From Oscillospiraceae bacterium (lineage in GTDB: Bacteria; Bacillota; Clostridia; Oscillospirales; Ruminococcaceae): a DNA stretch of 64,000 bases. A program made the position numbers and the translations under genes. The notes beneath the pieces are model-generated. The model was not told the DNA's origin, ran no database searches, and was given only the letters and a program-made list of their open reading frames with translations. The DNA lies in NCBI GenBank assembly GCA_029006135.1, contig JAQXGE010000007.1, positions 1 through 64,000 of the forward strand. Reading direction: 5' to 3'. Shown piece by piece: positions 27,460-35,397 of the stretch; the stretch's first letter is position 1, and the number at the start of each line of letters is the position of its first letter.

Positions 27460-27503
27460 ATACCCCTGACACAGCTTTTCAAACAGTGTCAGGGGTATTT
27501 TTG
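27460..27503 (+). terminator. Terminator after the MATE gene
   Basis: ATACCCCTGACAC (27460-27472) pairs perfectly with GTGTCAGGGGTAT (27486-27498), followed by TTTTTG. It also lies at the tail of the convergent minus-strand MetE-like gene. Confidence 0.9.
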
Positions 27504-27522
27504 TTCCTTTTGTGGCAGAGAC

Positions 27523-28638
27523 TCAGCCCCAAACTTCTTCAGCGATTTCTTTCACGAGTTTAAGCTTTGCCCACTGTTCCTCTTCAGTCAGCTTGTTTCC
27601 AATCTCACAGGAAGCAAAACCGCACTGAGGGCTGAGATAGAGTCTGTCCAGGGGGACATATTTTGCGGCCTCGTGGATGCGGGCAATGATTGCCTGCTTA
27701 TCTTCCAATTCCGGGCGCTTTGTTGTGATGAGTCCAAGAACAACCTTCTTTTCATCGCCAACAGCGGCTAACGGAGCAAAACCGCCGGAGCGGGCATCGT
27801 CATATTCCAGATAATACGCATTCACATTTTCCCGTGCAAACAAGACTTCGGCTACGCTGTCATACGCACCACTGCTTGCGTAGGTAGAATGGAAGTTGCC
27901 CCGGCAGACATGAGTGTTCACAATTAGATCTTCCGGCTTTCCTTCCAGAGCCAGATTGTTGATGTGGAGGAGCTGTTCCTGAATTTTCTTTAAGCCTGCC
28001 TCATCGGTACCAAAGAGTTCTTTTGCATTGGGATCAACGAGCATTCCCCAAGAGCAGTCATCCAGCTGGAGATTGCGGCATCCGGCTGCATAAAGGTCCG
28101 CAATGACTTTTTGGTAGCCTGCGGCAATATCCTGAATCAGTTCATTTGTATCGGTATAATATTTTCTGGTATTCTCCTGTGCAAACGGCATAACCATCTG
28201 CTCGAGGAACTGCGCCGGAGCAGGAATGGTCTGCTTTGCCACCGTGTTATCGTCTTCCAGAGCCTTAACAAAGCGGAAATGTTCCACAAACGGATGTTCT
28301 CCGGATACGCCTACCTTGCCGGTCAAGTAGGTGTCATCAATCATCGCCGCTTCGCCATGGAACGGCAGGCCGGTGGTTGTTTTCTGGTGTCCCACACCGT
28401 CAAACCCCCACATAAAATCCAGGTGCCAGGTTGCCCGGCGGAATTCTCCGTCTGTAATTACATGATACCCGGCCGCTTTTTGCTTTGCCACCAAATCCAG
28501 GATTGCTTTATCTTCTACTGCCTTGAGTTCTTGCGCGGAGATTTCTCCATTTTCAAAATCGGCGCGGGCCTTTTTCAAATATTCCGGTCGGAGAAAGCTG
28601 CCCACATAATCATAGCGAAAAGGTGTATTCCTAGTCAT
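27523..28638 (-). CDS. MetE-like (YxjG/YxjH) 5-methyltetrahydropteroyltriglutamate-homocysteine methyltransferase
   Basis: This is a single-domain, cobalamin-independent methionine-synthase-type protein (371 residues, about half of MetE). It probably moves a methyl group to homocysteine or a related thiol. Zinc-ligand candidates are His and Cys in NTHVCRGN and Cys in SPQCGF; FRATWHLDF and the C-terminal barrel match the YxjG/YxjH group. GGAGG precedes the ATG. A LysR gene lies upstream on the same strand with a LysR-like site between them, consistent with sulfur/methionine control. Confidence 0.87.
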   Translation of the reverse strand: MTRNTPFRYDYVGSFLRPEYLKKARADFENGEISAQELKAVEDKAILDLVAKQKAAGYHVITDGEFRRATWHLDFMWGFDGVGHQKTTTGLPFHGEAAMIDDTYLTGKVGVSGEHPFVEHFRFVKALEDDNTVAKQTIPAPAQFLEQMVMPFAQENTRKYYTDTNELIQDIAAGYQKVIADLYAAGCRNLQLDDCSWGMLVDPNAKELFGTDEAGLKKIQEQLLHINNLALEGKPEDLIVNTHVCRGNFHSTYASSGAYDSVAEVLFARENVNAYYLEYDDARSGGFAPLAAVGDEKKVVLGLITTKRPELEDKQAIIARIHEAAKYVPLDRLYLSPQCGFASCEIGNKLTEEEQWAKLKLVKEIAEEVWG

Positions 28639-28670
28639 TTTCGTTTCCTCCTGTGTTTTGGTTTGGATTT

Positions 28671-28698
28671 AGTATACAGGATGAACCGCCATCTGCAA
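28671..28698 (-). promoter_or_regulatory. Promoter of the MetE-like gene
   Basis: On the minus strand, -35 TTGCAG (28698-28693), 16-bp spacer, -10 TATACT (28676-28671), giving a 5' end near 28664, about 26 nt before the ATG. Confidence 0.5.
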
Positions 28699-28722
28699 AA
28701 TACAGAAAAAACAAGGTTTGCT

Positions 28723-28737
28723 ATAGGAAAAGGCTAT
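28723..28737 (-). promoter_or_regulatory. Candidate LysR site upstream of the MetE-like gene
   Basis: ATAG, seven bases, CTAT forms a dyad centred about 66 bp before the predicted transcription start, the usual place of a LysR recognition site. It recalls the ATAG-type dyads of methionine-related LysR regulators in streptococci. It lies just past the lysR stop codon. Confidence 0.4.
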
Positions 28738-28748
28738 GGCAAGCTTTA

Positions 28749-29660
28749 TCACTCCGTTGCTTGTGCCGTATATTGTTTCAGCGCCTCGATATAAGATTCG
28801 GCAAACTTACCCGGTATAACCTTCTTGTGCGTGAGATATCCAATTTCCATATAATCATCGACATCCAAGGGAACCGCGATAATATTTTCTCCATTCAGTT
28901 CCGCATTGATGACACCGCTGCAAATGGTGTAACCGTTCAATCCAATTAAAAGGTTAAACAAGGTTGCTCGGTCGCTGACCATAATATCCCGCTTGCTTTC
29001 CCGGGTACTGAGGATTTCTTCGGAAAAATAAAAGGCATTATGGTCCCCCTGTTCGTAAGAAAGTCTTGGGTACGGTTCCAAGTCCTCCAGCGTAACAGAT
29101 TTTTTTCTTGCCAGTGGATTTTCAGCTCCTACAAATACATGGGGCTTTGCGATAAAAAGCGTTGTGAATTTCAAATCGCGTTCCTTGAACAATTTACGCA
29201 GGACGGTTTCGTTGAATTGATTCAGAAAGAGAACGCCCACCTCACTTTTCAGCTTAGCAACATCTTCAATAATTTCATAGGTCTGCGTTTCTCTGATTCG
29301 GAAATCGTACTCATCGCCGCCGTGCTCTTTTAACAGCTTGACAAAGGCTTCCACAGCAAAAGAATAGTGCTGTGTGGATACGCAGAACTGGTGGCGCACC
29401 GCTGCAGCCCCGCAGTAGCGTTCTTCCATCAGATTGGTTTGGCTGATTACCTGGCGAGCGTATCCGAGGAATTCTTCCCCTTCAGCAGTCAGAATGACGC
29501 CTTTGTTGGTTCGGCTGAAGATTGTGATTCCAAACTCGGCCTCAAGTTCTTTGATTGCGGCGGTCAGACTCGGCTGTGCAATGTAGAGTTTTTCAGCGGC
29601 TTTGCTGATTGTTCCTGACTCAGCCACTTCTATGATATATTTTAATTGAGTTAAGGTCAT
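28749..29660 (-). CDS. LysR-family transcriptional regulator (upstream of MetE-like gene)
   Basis: A 303-residue LysR regulator: winged helix at residues 1-65 (TLTQLKYIIEVAESGTISKA, then AQPSLTAAIKELE) and an effector-binding domain (about 88-295). I chose ATG 29660 with GGGGAG eight bases upstream; the frame runs open to 29798 without support. It precedes the MetE-like gene on the same strand, so a sulfur or methionine role (CysL/MetR-like) is plausible. The effector is unknown. Confidence 0.9.
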   Translation of the reverse strand: MTLTQLKYIIEVAESGTISKAAEKLYIAQPSLTAAIKELEAEFGITIFSRTNKGVILTAEGEEFLGYARQVISQTNLMEERYCGAAAVRHQFCVSTQHYSFAVEAFVKLLKEHGGDEYDFRIRETQTYEIIEDVAKLKSEVGVLFLNQFNETVLRKLFKERDLKFTTLFIAKPHVFVGAENPLARKKSVTLEDLEPYPRLSYEQGDHNAFYFSEEILSTRESKRDIMVSDRATLFNLLIGLNGYTICSGVINAELNGENIIAVPLDVDDYMEIGYLTHKKVIPGKFAESYIEALKQYTAQATE

Positions 29661-29841
29661 TGAAGCATCTCCCCTGCCGAGTTTGTCCATCGACTTCATC
29701 ATACCATGCTGCTCAGCAAGAGTATTGTAGCATAGAATTCTCTTTTTTGACAGAGCAGAATCTTTACTGCGCATTGGAAGGCCATTGTTGAATACCATAT
29801 TGCAAATACTGCTCGCAAAACCGTGAAAAAGTAAATTTTGC

Positions 29842-29891
29842 CGAAAGAAAAAGCTATACCTGGTTATTAAACCAAGTATAGCTTTCTTTCG
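29842..29891 (-). terminator. Terminator of the yicC-spoVM operon
   Basis: CGAAAG..AAGCTATAC..GGTT (29842-29865) pairs with AACC..GTATAGCTT.CTTTCG (29870-29891) with small internal mismatches. Read on the minus strand it ends AGCTTTTTCTTTC. It is about 100 nt past spoVM. A 15-codon open frame (29937-29890) runs into it. Confidence 0.6.
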
Positions 29892-29993
29892 TCAAGTCCA
29901 TCCCGTCTGACAGGAGCCGTAAAATCGTTATTTTGTTCAATAACAGTATCACGGACACCCATTTGTCAACCTTGACGGGACGCTTCGTTTTGT
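29890..29993 (-). other. Structured stretch downstream of spoVM, no recognised gene
   Basis: On the minus strand this stretch contains TTGACA (a perfect -35-like hexamer), a hairpin GTTATT/AATAAC, a flanking pair CCGT/ACGG and an outer pair CCCGTC/GACGGG, nested in that order. A short open frame at 29937-29890 starts ATGGACTTGACG. It may be a 3'-UTR structure, a small RNA with its own promoter, or a remnant. I see nothing else in 29661-29841 beyond the lysR promoter region. Confidence 0.3.
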
Positions 29994-30062
29994 TTAGACC
30001 TTGAACACTGCACGCAGAAACCAGCGCAGCGCAGACGGGCATTTGACCACCACAACCTGCAT
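29994..30062 (-). CDS. spoVM: Stage V sporulation protein M (22 residues)
   Basis: SpoVM is a tiny amphipathic helix that recognises the curved forespore membrane and anchors SpoIVA there. The coding sequence is only 22 codons, ATG 30062 to TAA 29994, with a near-perfect GGGGGAGG six bases upstream. It starts MQVVVVKCP: Lys7 and Pro9 match the Bacillus protein, whose Pro9 is required for localisation. The remainder (SALRWFLRAVFKV) alternates hydrophobic and basic residues as an amphipathic helix. It follows thiN, exactly where spoVM lies in Bacillus (rsgA-rpe-thiN-spoVM). Its partner SpoIVA is encoded 10 kb away. Confidence 0.88.
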   Translation of the reverse strand: MQVVVVKCPSALRWFLRAVFKV

Positions 30063-30122
30063 GGCAAACCTCCCCCTTTCGCGGTTCGTGTATGCCATAC
30101 TATGTCGGCGGTCAGATTTCTG

Positions 30123-30776
30123 TCACCCGTCCGAGCGGGTCAGAATCACAACGCCCCATCCGCTTTGACAGCTAAGGGTTGCCTGCTGTTCAACAAACTC
30201 GTTGCTGACCCCCAGCGGATAGTCCGGGGTAAGCACTGCATTTTTAAGCGGGTAAAAAACGCCTTTTTCCTCAACGCCTGTAAGACTGCCTTCCAAGGGA
30301 AAGAGAGAGAGGTACGCCCAGTCCCGACGCTCCAAAGTTAGAGGATGCCCGGGGCAAAGAATCCGCACTTCACTGTGTTCATCAGCCAAAAGTACCTCAA
30401 CACCATGTTTCGCCAAATACAGCGCCGTATGAAGATTGGCCAGCGTATGCTCCATGCGCGCGCCGCCCAACGCGCCCAGCATTGTAACGCTGCGGCATCC
30501 ATGCTCACAGAGGATTCGGGCCGCGTAGTGTGTATCCGTATCATCCTTGACATGGGGAAGAACAACCATATTGCCGGCTGTCTGGGGCTGTGGAGCGGAA
30601 TCAAAATCACCTACGATCAAATCCGGCACAGCGTTCAGTGCGGCGGCGTTCCGGTACCCCGCATCACAGGCCACAATGTAATCCCCGGGGCGCAGATACT
30701 CTGCCATAGCTTGGCAGACCGGAACGGCGCAGAAGATGACCGCATGAGAGATGCCCTGCGGGATTTGCGGGGTCAT
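30123..30776 (-). CDS. thiN: Thiamine diphosphokinase
   Basis: This enzyme transfers pyrophosphate from ATP to thiamine to make thiamine diphosphate. The 217-residue protein has the N-terminal catalytic-domain motifs ACDAGYRN, VGDFDS and KDDTDTHYA and the second-domain GALGGARMEHTLANL, all family landmarks. I chose ATG 30776, which overlaps the rsgA TGA (ATGA) and has AGGA nine bases upstream. It lies between rsgA and spoVM; the intervening rpe of Bacillus is absent. Confidence 0.95.
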   Translation of the reverse strand: MTPQIPQGISHAVIFCAVPVCQAMAEYLRPGDYIVACDAGYRNAAALNAVPDLIVGDFDSAPQPQTAGNMVVLPHVKDDTDTHYAARILCEHGCRSVTMLGALGGARMEHTLANLHTALYLAKHGVEVLLADEHSEVRILCPGHPLTLERRDWAYLSLFPLEGSLTGVEEKGVFYPLKNAVLTPDYPLGVSNEFVEQQATLSCQSGWGVVILTRSDG

Positions 30777-31636
30777 TGTTCCCATTCCTTCCACTGGCTG
30801 GCCTCCTCATACATGGTCAGATAGCTCTGGTAGCGTGTGGGAGAAATTTTGCCATCCTCCAGCGCGGCCCGCACAGCGCAGCCCTTCTCCGTCCGATGAG
30901 AGCAGCCGGTAAAACGGCACTGCCCAAAATACGGCTCAAACTCCGGGAAGGTGTGCTGAAGGTCCTCTTTGGGAATGCGGCAGATTTTTTGGGCATCTAT
31001 GCTCGCAAATCCCGGCGTGTCCGCGATGCGCCCGCCGCAGACCTCGAAAATCTCTGCCTCACGGGTGGTGTGACGGCCACGGCCGAGTTTTTGGCTGATT
31101 TGGCCGGTTTCCCGCTTCAGTTCCGGAGCGATAGCATTGAGCAGTGTGGATTTGCCAACGCCGGAATTTCCGCAGAAAGCGCAGAGATTCCCTTTGATCT
31201 GTGCGCGGACTTCATCAAGACCCTCTCCTGTTTCATAGTTCAGGCAGATGAGCGGAATGGTGCTGAGGCGGTAATCTTCTTTCAGCGTATCTGCCTGTGT
31301 CAAATCCGCCTTTGTGATAACCAGCACCGGCTGCACTTCTTTATATACTGCCGAGGAGATCAGCTCATCCAAAATAAGCGTACTGGGGGAAGGCTGCGTT
31401 GTACTCGCCACAATAAACAGCACATCAAGGTTGGCTACCGGCGGGCGGACAAAGACGTTGCGGCGGGGTTTGATTTCATCAATCATCGTACCGTCATTGC
31501 TCAAAATGACGTTATCTCCTGCCACAGGCGTAATGCCGCGCTTGCGAAAAATCCCGCGGGCTTTACACTCCTTCACGCCGTCTTCCGTTCGCACATAATA
31601 AAAGCCGCCAATGCCTTTTGTAATATATCCTTCCAT
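30773..31636 (-). CDS. rsgA: Ribosome small subunit-dependent GTPase A
   Basis: RsgA is a circularly permuted GTPase that checks late 30S-subunit maturation. The 287-residue protein has an N-terminal OB domain, the permuted G motifs (ITKADL, then P-loop GNSGVGKSTLLN, then DTPGF) and the C-terminal zinc site within CRFTGCSHRTEKGC. The start is ATG 31636, overlapping the prkC stop as TAATG; a GTG six bases upstream is less likely. It lies between prkC and thiN as in Bacillus. Confidence 0.97.
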   Translation of the reverse strand: MEGYITKGIGGFYYVRTEDGVKECKARGIFRKRGITPVAGDNVILSNDGTMIDEIKPRRNVFVRPPVANLDVLFIVASTTQPSPSTLILDELISSAVYKEVQPVLVITKADLTQADTLKEDYRLSTIPLICLNYETGEGLDEVRAQIKGNLCAFCGNSGVGKSTLLNAIAPELKRETGQISQKLGRGRHTTREAEIFEVCGGRIADTPGFASIDAQKICRIPKEDLQHTFPEFEPYFGQCRFTGCSHRTEKGCAVRAALEDGKISPTRYQSYLTMYEEASQWKEWEQ

Positions 31637-33525
31637 TACCACAGCATCTCACCGGATTCAATATTATACACATGGCCGTCCCGCTGGATAACCGTAATCC
31701 AAGCACCGTTCCAGAATTCATCCCAGGTTGCTCCATTGCCATCCGGGTCAGGCGTAGGCTCCGGCGGCGCTGTGGGCTCAGGAATACCGGAAGAGACATA
31801 TAACGTAACGGCACCGCCCAGCTTTGCGGTGGTTCCGCCGATTGGGCTCTGGTTGATAACCGTGTCGACTTCCTCTGTGCTTGGCTGTTCCACGATACGG
31901 GGAACAAGAGATTTCTCGGTAAGGAGCTTGCGGGCCTCATCCACTTTCAAGCCGGAGCAGGTAGGAACGATTGCCTCGCTCTCCCGCGCAGCACGAGCCA
32001 CATACATATTCACTGTCGTGTTTCCTGCCACAACCTCGCCCGCAGCGGGGTCCGTAGAGACAACGGTGCCTGCCGCGACGCTCTCATCCTCGGTATACTT
32101 GGTGACGACCTGAAGGCCGCTGTCCAGCAGCGTCTGCTTGGCGTCCTCACTCACAAAAGTCCGGACATCGGGCACAGTGATTTCCTGTATTCCCTGGCTG
32201 ACCTTCAGAGTGACTTTCTGGCCCTCCTTAACCGTGCGTCCCGGCTTTGGATTTTGCTGAAAAATCTGACCTTCGGGAGCATCGTTATACTCATACACCC
32301 ACTTAGCTACAAGCTTGGCGTTATAGTCGGATGCCTGAAACTCATCCTGCGTCATTCCAACAAAGCTGATCAGCTGAACATCCGCATGGTTGGAGAAGAA
32401 CGAGTTGGTCGAATTGGTGAAAATCAAATAGACAAGGATTCCTGCACCAATGACAAAAGCCACCGCCATGCCAAAGAAAATCGGGAGCATCGAGATGCCG
32501 CCTTTATTCTTTTTACTGTTCTTTTTGTTCTTCTTGTTTTTCCCGTTCACGTTTTTGCCTTTTCCTGTATTGGAAGTTCCTGCACGGCGCGCCTGCGCGG
32601 TGCTGACCCCGGGCTTTGTGGCGTTGTTTACCACGCGGCTGATCGTCTTATCCGGATCATCCTGAGAATTGTACTCATATTCAAAGCGAATGCTGGGGTT
32701 GTGTTTGAACGCATCAATCGCATCCAGCATCTCCTTGGCGGACTGGAACCGGTCCTCCGGGCGCTTTTCCATCGCCTTTTCGGTAATTTGCCGCAGTCCA
32801 ACAGGGACATTGGGGGCAATTTCCGCAAGCGGCTTGGCCTTCTCACTGATCTGCATGATGGCAATCGACACAGCGCCCGTTCCATCAAAGGGAAGCTGAC
32901 CGGAAAGCATCTCATACATCATCACGCCGGTAGAATAGATGTCGGTACGTGCGTCTGTATGGTCACCTTTGGCCTGTTCGGGGCTGATGTAATGCACCGA
33001 GCCGATGGCTTTATCACTCACAGTCTGGCTCTGCGCGCGGGAAAACCGTGCAATGCCAAAGTCCATCATTTTGATGGAACCATCTGCCTGAAGCATGATG
33101 TTCTGCGGTTTGACATCGCGGTGAACAATGCCCTTGGAATGTGCATGATCCAGCGCACTCAGCACCTGCGTAGCAAAGTGAACGACCTCTTTCCAGGTCA
33201 ATGCACCGCCGCGCTGCTTCAGATATTCTTTGAGGGTTATGCCATCGATATACTCCATCACAATATACTGAAGTCTGTCTGTAACCGAGACATCGTAAAC
33301 TTTAACAATATTGGGATGGTCCAGAATAGAAATCGCTTTGGATTCATTTTTGAAGCGGCGGACCAGATCCTCGTTATCCAGGAACTCCTCCTTGAGGACC
33401 TTGACTGCAATCGCATTGCCGGAACGAACATCCGTGCCTTTATACACGTTGGCCATTCCGCCCACGCCAATAAGGCTTTCAATCAGGTAGCGGCCGTCCA
33501 GCTTTTTGCCGATGAGATTATCCAT
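31636..33525 (-). CDS. prkC: Serine/threonine protein kinase with PASTA domains (PrkC/Stk1)
   Basis: PrkC is the membrane kinase that senses muropeptides or lipid II through its outer PASTA domains and phosphorylates cytosolic targets; in spore-formers it can also trigger germination. The 629-residue protein has a Hanks-type kinase domain (1-270: GVGGMANVYKG, AVKVLK, HRDVKPQN, DFG), a Lys/Asn-rich linker, a membrane helix at about 345-370, and three PASTA repeats (about 375-600). It overlaps prpC by 8 nt, the usual kinase-phosphatase pair. Confidence 0.97.
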   Translation of the reverse strand: MDNLIGKKLDGRYLIESLIGVGGMANVYKGTDVRSGNAIAVKVLKEEFLDNEDLVRRFKNESKAISILDHPNIVKVYDVSVTDRLQYIVMEYIDGITLKEYLKQRGGALTWKEVVHFATQVLSALDHAHSKGIVHRDVKPQNIMLQADGSIKMMDFGIARFSRAQSQTVSDKAIGSVHYISPEQAKGDHTDARTDIYSTGVMMYEMLSGQLPFDGTGAVSIAIMQISEKAKPLAEIAPNVPVGLRQITEKAMEKRPEDRFQSAKEMLDAIDAFKHNPSIRFEYEYNSQDDPDKTISRVVNNATKPGVSTAQARRAGTSNTGKGKNVNGKNKKNKKNSKKNKGGISMLPIFFGMAVAFVIGAGILVYLIFTNSTNSFFSNHADVQLISFVGMTQDEFQASDYNAKLVAKWVYEYNDAPEGQIFQQNPKPGRTVKEGQKVTLKVSQGIQEITVPDVRTFVSEDAKQTLLDSGLQVVTKYTEDESVAAGTVVSTDPAAGEVVAGNTTVNMYVARAARESEAIVPTCSGLKVDEARKLLTEKSLVPRIVEQPSTEEVDTVINQSPIGGTTAKLGGAVTLYVSSGIPEPTAPPEPTPDPDGNGATWDEFWNGAWITVIQRDGHVYNIESGEMLW

Positions 33526-34267
33526 TTGTTTCCTCCGTTGTTTCCACGCCCATCAAAAGTACCGTAATATTATCCTGTCCGCCCCCCTTGAGGGCACGGT
33601 CAACCAGGATGCCGGGCGCATCAAAAAAGGCTGTCTCCTGCAAGATAAGCCCCAATTCGGCATCCGGAACCATATTGGTCAAACCGTCCGTGCAGAGCAT
33701 CAGGATATCGCCCGGTGTAATTTCGCAGCGATTATACTCCGGCACAATATTGGCCGAAACGCCCAGCGCTCGGGTGATTAAATTTTTCTGCGGGTGAAGT
33801 GCCGCCTGTTCGCGGGTAATCTGGCCGCTGTCCACCAGCTGCTGAACCATGGAATGATCCCGCGTAAGCTGGCGAATGATGCCGTTGTGCCACAAATAAG
33901 CGCGCGAGTCCCCCGCGTGAACGATATGGGCAAGGCCGCCCCGCTGAAGTACGCAGACGCCCGTGGTGCCCATGCCCAGCATATCGGGGTCGGATGTTGC
34001 CTTGTCATACACGGCGCGGTTGGCAATATCAAAAGCCCGCATCAGGAATGCCTTTTCCTCACCCGGATTGACATTCCGAAGCTGACGGTCAAAATATTGC
34101 AGAACCGTTCTGGTCGCAATGCCGGAGGCGGCTCGTCCCCCGTTGGCACCGCCCATGCCGTCACAAACAATCCCCCACCCGGTTCCATCAGTGAGCTGGC
34201 GGGCGCAGTAATTGTCCTGATTTTCCTGACGGCAGCTTCCAATATCTGTGAGCGCTGCAATTTTCAT
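33518..34267 (-). CDS. prpC: PP2C-type serine/threonine phosphatase (PrpC/Stp1)
   Basis: This manganese-dependent phosphatase reverses PrkC phosphorylation. The 249-residue protein shows the PP2C metal-site motifs: RQENQDNY, VCDGMGG, HAGDSRAYLW, TRDHS and GGQDNITVLL. It lies between rlmN (4-nt overlap) and prkC (8-nt overlap), the conserved Firmicute order, so production of the two opposing enzymes is coupled. Confidence 0.97.
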   Translation of the reverse strand: MKIAALTDIGSCRQENQDNYCARQLTDGTGWGIVCDGMGGANGGRAASGIATRTVLQYFDRQLRNVNPGEEKAFLMRAFDIANRAVYDKATSDPDMLGMGTTGVCVLQRGGLAHIVHAGDSRAYLWHNGIIRQLTRDHSMVQQLVDSGQITREQAALHPQKNLITRALGVSANIVPEYNRCEITPGDILMLCTDGLTNMVPDAELGLILQETAFFDAPGILVDRALKGGGQDNITVLLMGVETTEETNG

Positions 34268-35355
34268 GGAGCGTCGGTCCTTTCCCCCTGTAAATCGGAT
34301 GTTTGTTGTTTCTGCTGCCGGGCATCTTCCCGGCGAAGCTGCCCGCAGGCAGCGCTGATGTCTGTGCCAAGACGCCGCCGGACAGTGGCGTTCACGCCCA
34401 GTTCTTCGAGCATCTTCTGGAAGCGGCGGACGTTCGCCTCATCCGTTGCCGAATAGGGACTGCCGTCCACCGGATTGATGGGGATGAGGTTGACGTGAGC
34501 ACCCATTCCCTTGATGAGTTCCGCCAGTTCACGGGCCTTTTGCGGTGAGTCGTTGACACCCTTGACCATGGAATATTCAAAGCTGATGCGCCGTCCCGTT
34601 TCCTTCTGGTAACGGCGGCAGGCCGGAATGAGCTTTTCGAGTGGGAACGCATCGTTGACCGGCATCATCGAACTGCGCGTTGCATTGTCCGGCGCATGGA
34701 GCGACACGGAAAGCGTCAGCTGCAAATGCCGCTGTGCCAGCTTGTCAATTCCCGGCACCAAACCGCAGGTCGAAAGGCTGATGTTGCGCATTCCGATATT
34801 GAGTCCTTCCGGGCAGGAAATGAGCGTAAGGAAGTCCATCACATTGTCAAAGTTGTGCAGCGGCTCACCGATGCCCATCAGCACCACATGAGACACCCGT
34901 TCGCCCGTATCTTTCTGGGCGGTATAAATCTCGGATGCAATCTCTCCGGGCGTAAGGTCACGCACACGGCCGGCCTGCGTGGACGCACAGAAGCGGCAGC
35001 CCATCGCACAGCCCACCTGGGTGGAGACGCAGACCGTATTGCCGTAATGATACCGCATGAGTACCGTCTCGATACAGTTGCCGTCCGCAAGCTGAAGCAG
35101 ATATTTGACTGTTCCATCCTTTGACTGCTGACGGCGGCGGATTGCAGGGGCCGCAATGGTGCAGTCCTTTTCAAGCTGAGAAATGAGAGATTTTGGCTGG
35201 TCCGTCATTGCGGAAAAATCCGTCACGAGCTTTTGATGGATCCATTTAAATATCTGCTTTGCGCGGAACGCCGGCTGACCGATGGACTTCATATATTCCG
35301 TCAGTCCCGGAAGGGTAAAATCAGAAAGGCAGATTTTCTGTGCTGCCATATCCAT
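34264..35355 (-). CDS. rlmN: Dual-specificity RNA methyltransferase RlmN
   Basis: RlmN is a radical-SAM enzyme that methylates C2 of A2503 in 23S rRNA and A37 in some tRNAs. The 363-residue protein has the iron-sulfur motif CAMGCRFC, the SAM region GIGEPLHNFDNV, and the C-terminal cysteine in SAACGQLR that acts as methyl carrier. I chose ATG 35355, with AGAGGTGA upstream. It sits between rsmB and prpC in the translation/signalling run. Confidence 0.97.
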   Translation of the reverse strand: MDMAAQKICLSDFTLPGLTEYMKSIGQPAFRAKQIFKWIHQKLVTDFSAMTDQPKSLISQLEKDCTIAAPAIRRRQQSKDGTVKYLLQLADGNCIETVLMRYHYGNTVCVSTQVGCAMGCRFCASTQAGRVRDLTPGEIASEIYTAQKDTGERVSHVVLMGIGEPLHNFDNVMDFLTLISCPEGLNIGMRNISLSTCGLVPGIDKLAQRHLQLTLSVSLHAPDNATRSSMMPVNDAFPLEKLIPACRRYQKETGRRISFEYSMVKGVNDSPQKARELAELIKGMGAHVNLIPINPVDGSPYSATDEANVRRFQKMLEELGVNATVRRRLGTDISAACGQLRREDARQQKQQTSDLQGERTDAP

Positions 35356-35397
35356 CAAAAGTTCACCTCTGTTTTATCTTTTTTGCGGAACAACGAT

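Noticed and set aside
29854-30042. 62-codon frame overlapping spoVM
   Set aside because: It overlaps spoVM in another frame, has no ribosome site of its own, and ends inside the terminator hairpin. spoVM has a near-perfect site and conserved key residues.
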